DNA from: Mesostigma viride
Lineage: Eukaryota > Streptophyta > Mesostigmatophyceae > Mesostigmatales > Mesostigmataceae
Reading direction: 5' to 3'
DNA length: 64,000 bases
Assembly: GCA_009746045.1 (NCBI GenBank)
Contig: RPFO01000231.1
Location: 415,388-479,387, forward strand
Shown: positions 34,502 through 45,761 of the stretch, one piece after another
Numbering within the stretch: the first letter of the stretch is position 1
How the letters are laid out: each line of letters starts with the position of its first letter
Position numbers and translations under genes: made by a program
Notes under the pieces: model-generated
Told to the model about the DNA's origin: nothing
What the model saw: the letters and a program-made list of their open reading frames with translations, nothing else
Database searches by the model: none

Positions 34502-34870
34502 ATGGTTGAGACGTCGACCAAGGTTGGGGCAATGCTGGGGCTCGGGCTACAATTTTACTCGAACGCTGTTCGGAAGCTGCCGCTGATGCGCAGTAAGTTC
34601 TTGCCAGCGAGTGCGCCTGTTTTTTAATACTCATTTTGCATATCTGCTTACCAGGGGGGGGGGGGGTAAATGTTAAAGCTAGCTTATCCTTATATTTTTT
34701 CCAACGGCCTTGCCCACATGTCGCAACGAGCAGATCCATGGGAGCATGTTCTGCTGATGGGCGCTGGAGCAGCCGTTGCCGGGTGGACTGTTGAATGGAA
34801 CGAGCGCCTGGAAGCTGACGTAGCCAAGCGGATAAAACTTAACGCGGAAGCCAACAGCAATGCAAAATAG
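34502..34870 (+). CDS. Small conserved membrane protein, plant mitochondrial type (2 exons)
   Basis: Exons 34502-34592 and 34734-34870 join across a GTAAGT...CAG intron that includes a run of about 10 G. They give 75 residues: MVETSTKVGAMLGLGLQFYS, NAVRKLPLMRNPWEHVLLMG, AGAAVAGWTVEWNERLEADV, then AKRIKLNAEANSNAK and TAG. The junction restores RNPWEHV. Residues ~38-48 (VLLMGAGAAVAGW) form a short hydrophobic segment, followed by an amphipathic charged helix. The LPLMRxPWEH-gap-GAGA pattern reminds me of small plant mitochondrial inner-membrane proteins listed with respiratory complex I; that assignment is from memory and weak. Clean splice sites, phase and composition make it a convincing host gene. 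Confidence 0.65.
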
Positions 34871-35039
34871 ATTTGTGAGTAACGTTCTGGGCTCCCTTAG
34901 CTCTCTGCTGCACGCCGGCGTAGTCCTTAGCTTACCCCCGGGCGGAGTTGCTTCACACTCTGCTAATTATTTTTTCCTGTGCGCGGCGGTGGACGAAAGT
35001 GTTGGCAAGCTGGCTTCTGAAACTCCATCTCTCAGGCCG

Positions 35040-35160
35040 CTTCTGGTGTGAAGCGGGCAGGGGAGGAGGGGCGGAGGGAAGCTGATGGCGGGATTGATTG
35101 GGGTTGGGGGAAAAGTGGGATGGGAAGGGTTGGGGGGGAAGGGAGGGAGGGATCCTTTGA
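35040..35160. repeat. Purine-rich (GGGA)n-like tract
   Basis: The + strand is almost purely G/A (GGGGAGGAGGGGCGGAGGGA type) for ~110 bp, directly after the small gene. Confidence 0.6.
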
Positions 35161-35424
35161 CAGAGCGATCCTGACGTCCTGATGTACTGTTAGCTTGGGT
35201 CTGCACACAGGTGTACCCTACTATGTTACAGCGTACCATACCCTGCCTGGTGGGCTCTTGCCATACTCTGGTTCCAAGGTAGTGACATGTGGTGGTGGCA
35301 TGTGCTTGATATTACCAACAGTTTGCACCCACTCCTCGATGTGTTCGTGCTTCGACCAGCACATTGTGCCATGATCACAATTTTTATGTCCATTGCTACA
35401 CATATCCACCTCCATTCATTTCCA

Positions 35425-35540
35425 TCATCCTGAACGACTCGACCAACGCGGATAAGATGACAGCAGGCTCGCGCTACCATGGTCTGGATTCTTTCAGATT
35501 CCTGGCCTCCGCTGGTTGTCTCTTTGATATTGTGCCATTG
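35425..35540 (+). repeat. Dispersed repeat P, copy 3
   Basis: CATCCTGAACGACTCGACCA followed by CGCTACCATGGTCTGGATTC and GCTGGTTGTCTCTTTGATAT matches 4615-4740 and the complement of 25465-25590 with ~15% differences. Confidence 0.7.
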
Positions 35541-35921
35541 ATCTTGTGGCTTATGGGGAGGCTCCTGGAGGCTGTTAGTCTCCAGTAGAGGCTGTTATGG
35601 GCTATTGGAAGCTCTTAGGGGCGATTGGGGGCTGTTGGAGGCCATTTGTGGCGATTTCGTGTTATTTGGAGGCTGTCTTTCGCCTTTGGTGGTCAGTGAC
35701 CTTGCAGCTCGGGGCACGTACCTGCAGGAACTCCAACACAAATTGGACCGTGCATTCTGGGCCTGACTCAGCATCTGAACATGTGGTTCTTTCCTTCTCC
35801 CGTCCTGTCCCGTCCACTTGCCGCCTGCTTGTTTTCCTTTGTTCGGTCCTTTTGTTACTTGGTCTGCTTCTTGGCTGGTCAATTCGTCAATTGGCTTGCT
35901 TCCTGCCCTTGCATTTGTCTG

Positions 35922-35925
<4 letters not shown>

Positions 35926-35997
<72 letters not shown>
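35926..35997 (+). repeat. (CT)n(GT)n compound microsatellite
   Basis: About 15 CT followed by about 21 GT dinucleotides. Overlapping long frames (His/Thr or Arg/Glu repeats) are artefacts. Confidence 0.95.
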
Positions 35998-35999
<2 letters not shown>

Positions 36000-36000
<1 letters not shown>

Positions 36001-37220
36001 GGGGGTGGCTCCAACTGTGTTGGAAGCTTTGAATCCCTGGACAGTCAACCAGCCGGGCTGTCCACCTGCTGTTGCGAGCAGGGGGTGATGGAACCACAGG
36101 GCCAGAATGGATTCTGATAACAAGCCGTCGGAACTGAGTCTTCTCGTCAAGGCTTTTTCTAAGGCTCCTGTCAAGGCTGTGTATGCTTCACAAAGGCCAT
36201 GTGCTGTGTATGCCCATGCTTGCGGTGCTCTCGGCTGGAGGCAACAAGCTTATGTCCCTTTGCAGCCTTGGGCATAATTATGACACTCCCCTACGCAGCC
36301 CGCCACCATGCTGGAGGCTAGCAGAGGGCATGGGCTGCTCATTCCCTTCTATCCATGGCAAAGACCGTCCATCGCGGCATCGCTCGCGTGTGATGCCAAG
36401 GGACACAGACATGAGGGTTAAAGGTCCGCGGTGCCCCCAGCGGGACTGCGTGACAAATCATTCGATCAAGGGAGACAGCCAGCTACTGGAAGCGTGATAA
36501 GCTAGCTGCTAGTGGTAGAATGGGAGAGAGTATCTGTGCCTGGTCGCCACCTGGACCACTTCATTATCATTAATTACTAGTATGTCTAGACACAATCGGG
36601 GACTCATGTGGGCGGCGGTGCAGCACTTGCCGTTTTTTTTTTCTGTTCCACGTCACGCCTGTTCCTGTCATGGGCAGAGGTCGTCGGACTAACCTGAGCT
36701 ATCGACGAGATAATCAACGGAATATAGGTCGCGCAATGTAGGTGGCGGGTTGGATGATACGAAGGCTGGAGAGTCTTGCAAGACAAATGTGACACTGCAG
36801 GTTAAGCAGGCAGGAAGGGGCCTGGGTGCAGTAGAAAAAGGAAGGGGTGTACCACTGATGTAACGTGATCGGAAGGGAGCTGCTTGTGGAGGTCGATGCT
36901 TGTTGGGTTTGGCCTTGCCCGCCGGATCTGCTCGCGAAAAGGAGAAAGGGTCGCATATCTGGGGCTGTTGTAGTTCAGCCAAGCCGGCTAATTCTTCCCT
37001 ATGCTCTTGTAACATGTAATTGCATGCGTGCTCTCTGGGGTAAGATGTAGAGTGTTTAATCTAACATATTTCTGTGCTTTCATTTGGGAGCAAGTGCATA
37101 TGCGTTCGCAGTGAAGTGCTCTGCACAAACAGTCCTTTCAATTTCCAAGTAACCCAACACTCACTAGAAGTCGGGGTAAAATTGGCTCTTTTTGTCAAAT
37201 GGTCAAATTGTCGGAGGGCG
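36000..37220. other. No gene seen
   Basis: Frames at 36183-36497 (+) and 36689-37015 (-) have no recognisable domain or splice context. Confidence 0.4.
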
Positions 37221-37227
37221 GGGGGCG

Positions 37228-37400
37228 ATATTAATTAAGAGGTACCTTGAAATTAAAGAGCCACGAGCCACGAGGTAGCCATGGCTGACGGTGGAGCTAA
37301 TAATAACATTCACTTTTTGGCACCAAATTCGGCCGTGAATATCACAATCGCTTCGTCTTTCTAAGACGCACACGCTGATATATTCTCCCGAAGCTATCAT
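37228..37400. repeat. Dispersed repeat S, copy 1
   Basis: GTAGCCATGGCTGACGG, GGCACCAAATTCGGCCGTGA and CGCTTCGTCTTTCTAAGACG occur here and, inverted, at 39560-39930, where the copy is split by a 201-bp insertion. Confidence 0.75.
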
Positions 37401-37403
37401 GCA

Positions 37404-38765
37404 ATATTATGGCGAGCAAACGCTCCTTCGCGCAACGCAGCTTGGCGGCTGCGCTAAGCCCTGAAAATATGTCTGCAGCTTCGCCCTCCGGCCCAGCAGG
37501 GAGCGGCGCCACTAGCCAAGCACTAGCTAGTGGTCGTCCCGCCTCCCGGGCTCGCCTCGCCTGCAGCGTCGCCTGAACCCAAGCGCAGTCGCCCTGCCGA
37601 GCTGACCTGGGAAGCGCTCGACTTTGACGCCAGCCAGCCCGGCTTTTTTGACAAGATCACCGAAGACGGCCTCCTAGGCTACGTGTTTTGGGGATCACAC
37701 GCCTCGCTTATTGAACTGTGCAAGCAGCTCTTCCATGCAGGGTCGCCTCGTCGATGCCTCCCTTCGGAGGCGCCCATGATACGAATACATCCTCACCGCC
37801 CCCCGCCCCCGACTGCAGCAATGCGCCCTCTTCTCCCTCCTTGGACGCTCCATCGATGAGCTCTGGCCCCCCAAGCCCCTCACCACCACCTTGACCGAAT
37901 CCTCCATCCGCTCACTCCTTAAGGAGGTACTCGAGCAGCACGTCCACGGCCCCCCTCGCTGCAGATGTGGCAGCAGTGGGTGGCACGCTGGCTGCCGAGC
38001 TCCCCACCATCTCTACCGCCACCTCCACCGCCACCTCCACCCTCCTTGCCTCCTCCACCGCCACCACCCCCACCACCGCCGACATCACCGACAGCCCAGC
38101 TCCGCAACGCCATCGCCATCGAGTGCCTGCAAAACACCGCAGGCCAGGCGGTGAAGGACATTGCCGCCATGCCAGCCCCCACTGGTCCGGCAGGCGATGC
38201 TCGGCCCCCAGACAGGTCTGGGCGGACATGCTGAAGCACCACACCACCTCCACCACCTCCACCATCGCGGCACAGCTCAAGCAACACACGCTTGACCTCC
38301 ACGAGGAGGCCGACCTCACCAAGCGCAGCAACAATGTCATCGTCAAGCACTTCGACCAGCCGGCAGGTGAGACCTCGGAGTCTCTCGCCATCGCGTTTAA
38401 GCGCGACATTCTTACCCCCATGCAACTCACTGGTGAGCTGCAGATGTCGGCTCATCCGCCTTCCCCGCGCGCGGGGTAAGGCTGGCCCGCCCCCCCTTCT
38501 CCTCACCTTTGAGTACATGGCGGATAAGCTGTCGTTTCTAAAATGCCGCAAGAAGCTCTCGGGGACTTCCTACACGCTGGACGACGACTTGACCCTGGCA
38601 CAGCAACAGCGGCGACGGGAGCTATGGCCGACCTACCTGCAGCTTCGGCAGAGCGCAGGGGGGAAACCGGTATATACTGGAGGGGGGAGGTCATCCACGT
38701 CGACCACAGGCCATGGCACTATGCAGGCGCCCCCTGTGCACAACCCGAGCAACCTCAGTCTAGGG
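37404..38765 (+). pseudogene. LINE ORF1 copy, frame-shifted
   Basis: Starts MASKRSFAQRSLAAALSPEN, then after a frame change AELTWEALDFDASQPGFFDK and GYVFWGSHASLIELCKQLF. A Pro/Thr-rich linker follows, then LHEEADLTKRSNNVIVKHFD, and finally TLDDDLTLAQQQRRRELWPT and GGRSSTSTTGH. The ending resembles an L1-type ORF1 C-terminal domain. It is the 5' part of a LINE without any ORF2, the reverse of usual 5' truncation. The N-terminal block also appears on the - strand at 39.0-39.2 kb. Confidence 0.55.
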
Positions 38766-38959
38766 ATATATATATTAAATAAATATTTTTTCGTGGGTGC
38801 CTTTAAGTAAGTAAGTAAGTACTTGCGTGTCATGCGCAAAGGCATGCCACGGAGTACTATGCTAATCTCATTGAAAAAATAATTACACCGAAAAGTTGGG
38901 TGCCTTAACTCTGCTGTAAGTAATTATATTTTTAAATATACATTAAAAAATATAAATAC

Positions 38960-39240
38960 TTACATCAGACGTGCTGCTGCATGGAAGGCTTCCGTAAGCA
39001 TGGAATTCGGAGTGTGGGTGCGAAGATGGATGGAGCCCAGATCTCGGTGTCGACCGGTGCGCCCAAGGAGGGAGCAGAGGATGCATGATGCGCTGGATTT
39101 GGGGGCGGGCGCAGGCCCGAACAGAAAGTTGGGGCGCATTCGGGTGCCGTCGGGGTGGATGAGGCGATTGATGTCGAAGAGATGGAGGCCCAGGTCGTAA
39201 AGCGAGGCGTAATCCCCAAAGAAGATGAAATGCATGGCAT
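38960..39240 (-). pseudogene. LINE ORF1 N-terminal-like fragment
   Basis: The frame reads MHFIFFGDYASLYDLGLHLF then INRLIHPDGTRMRPNF. It aligns with YVFWGSHASLIELCKQLF of the neighbouring ORF1 on the opposite strand. It is probably a second, inverted LINE fragment; a host exon is possible. Confidence 0.35.
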
Positions 39241-39641
39241 CTACTGGATCTAATTAATTAATTAATTAATCTACTGGAGCCATGGCGGTTCAGTCGTAAT
39301 CGTCAACCTTGAAAGGTTGGGGCCGGAAGCGCGGTTCAGATGCCGGGCGTGGTTCTGCTGGGCGACTGCGTTTAGGATCTGGCGATGCCGAGGGCGAGGC
39401 CGCAGGAGCCGAGTGCACTACCAGTTAACGCTTGGGTATAGCAGCCTCGCTGCCTGGCAGGCCGAGCGGAACTGCAGCCGGAGCTGCAGGCGAATTTTCT
39501 TGGCTCATCGTCGCAGCCACCAGGCTGCGTTGCGTAGTCGAGCGTTTGATCGTCATAATATTGCGTTTAGTTTCGGAAAAATATACAGTGTATATCAGCG
39601 TGTGCGTCTTAGAAAGACGAAGCGATACAGTAGTGATATTC

Positions 39642-39842
39642 TGCAGCGGATGACTGTAGGTGTCAGTACGTTGGCGTTGCCCTAGGATCCGGAGAGGTCC
39701 GTCCTATCGTCAGCAAAATTGGTGCGAGAGGTCCCCAGTTCGATTCCGGCCTGGATTCATTTGCAGATCGCGTTTTTCCGCGTTTTCCGCTGACCGGCAC
39801 TGAACGCAAATGGTTTTCACCTTTACGGCGTGCCAAATCAGA
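39642..39842 (+). mobile_element. Candidate tRNA-derived SINE, 201 bp
   Basis: It interrupts dispersed repeat S and is flanked by ATATTC at 39636-39641 and 39843-39848. Removing it restores the repeat S text (GTGATATTCACGGCC). Inside is an RNA polymerase III B-box-like GTTCGATTCC (39738-39747). About 30 bp upstream is an A-box-like TCAGCAAAATTGGTGC. The A-B distance is too short for a full anticodon arm. Confidence 0.55.
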
Positions 39843-40162
39843 ATATTCACGGCCGAATTTGGTGCCCAAACGTGAAAGTTATGAGCTCCGCCGTCAGCCA
39901 TGGCTACCGCGAGGGAGATACGGTGATCCACGTCGGCCTAGCTCGCAGCTGGGGAGTAAGCTACCCTTAACAACTTGACGCGTTATTGTATATTATATGG
40001 CCGGCAAATGGCTTCAGTCACGCTGTAGTCGTTCAAAGGCGTTCGCCACATTTGAACCCATCATAAATGCGACCCAACAACTAATGGCCGACAAGCGAGA
40101 AGGCGGGTGGCAAGCTCTCAAACCAGCAACACTTAGCACTGTTTACGATTACTCATAAATGA

Positions 40163-40430
40163 ATGCGCACGCCCTATGTAGCACACCAAGTTAGGCAGGT
40201 TTGGCTAGCACTACAGTGCTGTAGTGGGGCTTCACCTGCCGGCTACAGCCGGTTTGATCCAAGTTTCGACCCAAAATACGACCTTGGGGATGAATTCTTT
40301 AGTGCAGTTCGATCGGCCTTGATGAGAGCTATCAAAAGACACCCTAAAGTCCATCAGCAGGGCGGGGGGTTGCAAGTTATGGTTCACGCCTTAAGTTGGG
40401 TTCACGCCTTAAGTTGGGTTGAGTTGTAAA
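40163..40430 (+). repeat. Dispersed repeat Q, copy 2
   Basis: Second copy of the 7.0-7.3 kb repeat. Here it holds an open frame with FDPSFDPKYDLGDEFFSAVR and MRAIKRHPKVHQQGGGLQVM. It joins directly to an inverted repeat R copy at ~40432. Confidence 0.75.
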
Positions 40431-40431
40431 G

Positions 40432-40678
40432 CATTACCGGCAAATGATGCTGGGCAGGGCTCGGAAAAATACTGTCGGAACGACACATTGAAATAAACGT
40501 ATGCATTATTCTGTCCCGGTCTTCTGTTATGCAATATATCAGTTTGCTGCACGTGATGTTGATTACCCGGATGCGGTCGACAATAAATCCGGCGCGACTC
40601 ATGTCGCTGGCCACAATGGTTGCCAAAATGGTTGCAGTCTTGCCACAGGTTGTTAAGATATAACCATGGCAGACCTTA
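40432..40678 (-). repeat. Dispersed repeat R, copy 3 (left part)
   Basis: Inverted relative to 8640-8955. It continues beyond the LINE at 63909-63990. The duplicated ATGGCAGAC(C)TTA marks the LINE insertion point. Confidence 0.85.
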
Positions 40679-41400
40679 CGACCGCAGTCTTTTACGACCG
40701 TGCAGGGCGACATCAAGGTCCTGGCGGAGGCGTCTGCAGCTACGACGGCACAACTGCTGGAGCTGAAGAAAGCCATGGCAACCCCCGCCAAAACTACCAC
40801 GTTCGCCGACGTCACAGGCAAGAACTTGACCGCCATAGTTCAACAGGCGGCCAAGTCTGCCGCTACCGCTGCGGTATCCCAGAATGCAGTGCAACAACGC
40901 CAACGCACTATAGTAATCAAGAACTTCCAGACACTGAGGCGCGGATGCAAAAGCAAATGAGACAGCCAGCACACTTGCCAAGGAGCTGCGCGGCCCAGCG
41001 TTTCTGGGTGTGATGCAGCTCCAGAACCGTGTCGTCATTGAACGCGCCATTCGGCTACCAGGCCCTACATATGGGCTTGGTCGTCGTCACCATGGCATCC
41101 ATGCACGATAAACGCCTCCTGCATGCTGGGAGCACGTCGCCTGCTCCACACAACCGACTACAGCCTCGACGAGGATCACTACACGCCGGCATAACTGAAG
41201 GCGAGGAGCGCGGTGTGAAACAGCACCAGCGTCCATGAGGCAAGGAAGCACGAGACAAAGGGTAAGCGCATGCGTCTGCTTCAGGATGGCTCGATCCTTT
41301 GCAGCATTCTTTAACGGTGTTCAGATTAACACCCCGGGAGCAGAGTCTCGTGCGGTGTCTAGCAAGAAGGGCGCTGCCTCGGGTGGTGCCAGTAGGTAGA
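40679..41400 (+). pseudogene. LINE ORF1 remnant
   Basis: TVQGDIKVLAEASAATTAQL, then TTFADVTGKNLTAIVQQAAK and RTIVIKNFQTL. After a frame change come ANETASTLAKELRGPAFLGV and LQNRVVIERAIRLPG. The (V/I)IVKxF block corresponds to NNVIVKHFD in the 38.3 kb ORF1 copy. Confidence 0.55.
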
Positions 41401-41479
41401 CAACCTTCCTCGTCGGCTTGCGGCTAAAAGGCTTCGGGGACAGCCTCTAAACAGTCCCCCCCCGCTCCACCCCCATGCC

Positions 41480-44400
41480 TCGACCTAGCTAGCCGTCGGG
41501 TGATAGACATGGTGGTGCCGGTATTTCGGGCTAGAAAGACATCTGTCAACTGTCAGATTTGTAAACTAAAACGCTTGCTAGATTACCTACGCCTGACGGC
41601 GTTGCGCAATCAGCCCCCCCCGAATACCCCGAGCAGGCGGCAGGCTCGCATCCTACGCCTGCAGGACAAAATCCATGCGATGAAAAGCACTATTCCCTTC
41701 GTTTCCCTTCCGTTCGTTCCATCCCCACCGTCACTTTCCGCTGCACCCACCCCCATCACCCGTCGCCGTTCTCCCCTGTTGGGCCAGCACGGGCATCCTT
41801 GGCCCTTGCAACCTTTAATTAACGTACGTACATTGCTAGCAGAATCATGGCGACCATAGCTACCGGGTAGACGGGAGCTTGTTGCCTTTTGCATCGCCCA
41901 TCGTGTGTCTATTCTAGGCGTGCAGGAGCATCGTCGCACGGTGCCATTTGGCACGGTGCGCACTGATCGCAGCTGGCAGGCGGTTGGCGTTTTTACTTCG
42001 CTGGCAGTGGGACGCCAGGCCAAGGTGGTGTTGCATGGCCTTTTGTGTTCGCCGCTGGCAGCTGCTAGCCTCAGCACGCTACAGTTTCTAACCCGGCCAC
42101 ATGCACCTTATGGTGGCACATTTCACCTCCGTTGAGGGGCGGCCTAAACACCATCTCACGGTCGGTTGGGGTGGGTTACGCACCCCATAGCCTGGTCTAC
42201 CTGAGTTGGAACGCCAGAAGTTCTTCGAGGACTTGCATAGCCTTGAGGGGGGCCACCCCGGCCCGCCACTTCTTGGTTATGCTGCTCGACGCCAACGCCA
42301 GGCTACCCGTGGGCACTGCTGGCAGTCGCTTTGCGCCTGCCGGCACGACTGCTAACGACAACACCCCCCTGTTTTCTGCCTTTTCCCGAGATAGCGGGAT
42401 GGTTGCTGTCAACTGCCACTTCCAACGTCCCTCACAGGACTTCGTCACTTTTCGGGGCCCTATAACGACCGTCAGGCCTGTCTGGACTACGTGGTGGTAC
42501 GGCAGCCCAGGTACACTTCGGTTCTGGATGCCCGAGCGTTCGACACGCCCACGGTGTGTTCTGACCACCGGTTGGTGCACGCGACCATTAGGCTCCGGTT
42601 CCATGTCCCCGAGCGCCGCAACCCAAGTGGCCCGCCCCGACTGGTCTGCTCTACGCCCGGTCCGAGGGGATCCTGAGGACTGGACGGACGCCGAGCGCGC
42701 TCGGGGAACCGGTGCCGACTGGAGTATACCTGGCTGCCCTGAACGCCCGGGCGGACGTCGACAAGCTGAACAAGGGTGCTCCCAACGCCGCCATTTTTGC
42801 GGGCTTTGCGGCCCGCGCCCCGCTGCTGGCGGCCCGGCCGGCACCTGCCGGTCATGCCCCGCCGCCGCCCCGGCCCGCTCTACCGCCAGGACCCCAAGGT
42901 CTTGGCCGCCCGGCACCGCCTCAAGCGTAACCGGGACCCGCTGCAGAAACCGGTGCTCAAGGCCGCCCTCGTGGAGGCCTACGAGCACGCTCAGGACGCA
43001 GAGGCGGCCCAGTGCATCGCAGATGCCAAGGCCTGCCAAGCTCGCAACCAGGGCAAGGGCATGTGGTACCACCTGACCGGACCGCCTCGGCGGCCGGCGG
43101 CAGCGTACCCCGGTGGAGCACTGTCACGGGGGACGGCACGGCGCCTGTCATGCAGCCTTGACCGCGCTATAGTTGGCCCACAATGTTTCCTTGACAGGTG
43201 GGGCTCGCGCCCCCCCCCCCGCCGCTTCACCCCGAGACGGCCGCCCGTCTCAGTGTTGCAGGACCCCCCCCACCGCCGGCGCCCCCCTCCTCGGCCGCGG
43301 ACTACCAAGTCCCCGCCTTGCAGGAGGGCTGCCTTGCCACCAACGACGTCGTCCACTCCTTCACTTTGAAGGAATTGGACGGCGCCCTTGCTCGCCTGCG
43401 GTACGACGCGGCGGTCGGTGCCGACCACCTTTCTGCTGAGCTGCTGAAGACCCCTGACCTGGCGGTTAGGGATCTTCTGCTGGCGTTCTGCAACCGTGTC
43501 CTGCTCTCTGCATGATGAGCCTCGGCCTGCTGAGTGGCAGACAGCCATCCGCGCCATGCTGTACAAGAAGGGCTCTGCTGCTGACCCCGGTAACTATCGG
43601 GGTGTCTGCCTCCAGAGCGCCGCGCTGAAGGTCTTCATGCGCATGATGCTGCACAGGCTCCGCGCCGCGCTGGACCCACACCTGCATGGGTGAGTCTCAG
43701 ATGGGTTTCCGTCGTGGTCGTAACACTGTCATGGCTGTCTTTGTCGCGCGCCGGTTGATGGAGGAGGTGCGTCGCCTTTGCATGCCCTGATGGTTTGCCG
43801 CTGGTCTTCATCTTTGTCGACTACATCAAGGCCTTTGACACGGTCCTCTTGGAGGCTCTTTGGGCCATCCTAGGCTCTGGACCGGGTACCACTCAGGTCA
43901 GCGTTTATTGCTGCCATTCGTCGACTGTATGAGGGCTCACAGGCCGTAGTGCGGACTGCGGATTCAATCAAGGCACCACCGCACCATTCCCCCTTCACCA
44001 CCACGGGGTGTGGCAAGGTTGTGTCCTAGCTGTCCCCATATATCTGTTCATTTATTGTCGTGGATCACGTCATGCGCCGGGCACGTGCGCGCTTTACTGC
44101 TCTTAATTAATCTCCAACCAACGTACCCCACCGCCCTGGCCTCCAAGCCCAGACAGTCCAGCCAGGTCTGAATGTGCTCGGGGCACGCGATGAGGGTGGT
44201 GTCGTCTGCATAATTAATCAGGTCGGCCAGACGGTAGCCAGTGCCAACCCCGCCGTGCTCGCACTGTCCAAGCCGGGCTCGAACCCCTTAATGTCAAAAC
44301 TGAGGCGATGGTGATTGGGGCCTCCAGTCGCCCACCGCTGCCGCGCCTGCTCGACGGGACGGAGGTCCCGTTCCGTGACCGCTTCAAACTGTTGGGGAGT

Positions 44401-44555
44401 ATGCTCCCTGAAACCGCCGACGATGTGGACATGATTCCGCATCGGCCTAGTGGCCTGGGCCAGGCTCCGTTCGCTCAACACCTCGAAGGGCCTGGGCGAG
44501 CACCGCAAGCGCATGCTTTTTGAAGGTCCTCGCCCTCACGGTGCTTACGTGTGGC
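41480..44555 (+). pseudogene. LINE ORF2: endonuclease and reverse transcriptase (5' part)
   Basis: 41905-42135 has ILGVQEHRRTVPFGTVRTDR, an AP-endonuclease-like core. 42260-42560 has LLDANARLPVG and a late D-H block (VCSDHRLVHATI) in shifting frames. The linker GKGMWYHLTGPP (43.06 kb) leads into LKELDGALARLRYDAAVGAD. Next are PAEWQTAIRAMLYKKGSAAD with PGNYRGVCLQSAALKVFMRM, then MGFRRGRNTVMAVF and VFIFVDYIKAFDTV, the reverse transcriptase blocks. The YxDD block is obscured near 44.0-44.2 kb. Text reaches LALTVLTCG at 44555, where the DNA transposon enters. Confidence 0.75.
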
Positions 44556-44622
44556 GGGTGGTCCCACGCGGAATGGGGTAGATTTTTGCAAGAAAAAAAC
44601 GCTAATTTCAATCGTCCGAAAA
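44556..44622 (+). repeat. Left terminal inverted repeat of the giant element
   Basis: Begins GGGTGGTCCC. After 24 bases it differs from the right end by a ~10-bp indel, then matches again through AATCGTCCGA. Subterminal sequence is rich in GCCGAAAATTT-type motifs. Confidence 0.9.
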
Positions 44623-45003
44623 CCGGACATTGCGCCGAAATTCTTGCCGAAAATTTGGCAGCCGAGCGAATTTTTCGCCCGACGGACTTTGCGCCGAAAT
44701 TTTTTGTCTGCCGTGCTTCGAACTCAACCGACTCCTGCTGTTGCGTGCACTTTGTCCGATGCCGGCAGGCCACGCACGAATTTTGCGACCGAAATATGAC
44801 GACTAGACAAGTTTATCGACGACCTACATCGATCTATTGCCACTTTTGAAGTCCTTGGCTTGCTAGCAGCTTTTGATTATCAATGCCGGGAACAAAATTG
44901 CCGAAATTTTTTATTGAATCAGTACATATATGTGCACATGTCCGTAATTTTATCATTCGCAATTTTGACATTGTCGGAGTATTTGACAACTTAGGCATTG
45001 CGC

Positions 45004-45606
45004 CTAGAAAAAGGTGCCCCATCCGTCGATGTCAAAATCGCCGAAGGAGTACACTCCCTGGTACTGGTCTCCCCTGTAGTTGGGAGGCTCGCCTGTATAC
45101 ATTTTGGTGTTCCACTTGGCCCCGCCGTTCTCCGCAGCAGCCAGGAACTCCTGCTGGGCCTCGGCCCTCAGGCGCATCATTGATACATTGGGAGAGCCCG
45201 GAATTTCCGTGCTCTCCACCACCACTCTCGCCTGATTGTCAGGCACGCATTGGTAAGCAGGGTTCAAATCTGAATCGGGTGGCACCAGATCGATCATGCC
45301 ATTGCCGAACGCAATGACACCTGCACCCCACTGTGCAGAAGGTCCGAGCAACTCTACATCAATTCTGATGTTTGCAGCGTGCTCATTTTTGTCGACCATC
45401 ACATAGGTATGCTGAGAACCGAAAATATTGCTCTGCTCCATTTGTGACAGTGTTAAATTTCGGCAAGGTTGGCTGCTTGCAATCGACAGGAAATTGGTGA
45501 CCCCGACAGCCAGACGCGCAAGGGTTATAACTGCAGGTAGAACCCAAAATTTGTCGATAAGGAGTAATGGAAGGGCACGACCACCAGTCACTAGTATTCG
45601 CTTCAC
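45004..45606 (-). CDS. Unknown gene near the left end of the giant element
   Basis: A 200-codon frame on -. A strong acceptor (TTCTACCTGCAG, ~45530) inside it suggests the coding part is a last exon beginning near ITLARLAVGVTNFLSIASSQ, or starts at MEQSNIFGSQH. The rest reads HTYVMVDKNEHAANIRIDVE, MIDLVPPDSDLNPAYQCVPD and TEIPGSPNVSMMRLRAEAQQ, ending YSFGDFDIDGWGTFF and stop. Composition is globular, not repetitive. I recognise no family. It has the same orientation as the transposase gene and could be its final exon or a separate cargo gene. Confidence 0.5.
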   Translation of the reverse strand: MKRILVTGGRALPLLLIDKFWVLPAVITLARLAVGVTNFLSIASSQPCRNLTLSQMEQSNIFGSQHTYVMVDKNEHAANIRIDVELLGPSAQWGAGVIAFGNGMIDLVPPDSDLNPAYQCVPDNQARVVVESTEIPGSPNVSMMRLRAEAQQEFLAAAENGGAKWNTKMYTGEPPNYRGDQYQGVYSFGDFDIDGWGTFF

Positions 45607-45761
45607 CGGACACCTTTTTCAGCTTCCGGATAAAATTCAGCAAGAGCAGCGGCGATTAGATACTAAATATTGCGTTATTGGTTCGTACCGTACCCAGACA
45701 AAAATTGTACTAGTGACGCAATTGTACTAGGCGGAATGACAACTGCGCCCGGCAAATAAGT

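Noticed and set aside
35595-36174. Overlapping ORFs with CVCVCV / THTHTH / RERERE repeats
   Set aside because: Products of the (CT)n(GT)n microsatellite.
37965-38234. Poly-proline protein on + and Gly-rich protein on -
   Set aside because: Frame-shifted readings of the low-complexity linker of the LINE ORF1 copy.
39690-39760. Functional tRNA gene (+)
   Set aside because: A- and B-like boxes are too close for an anticodon arm, and the acceptor stem is absent.
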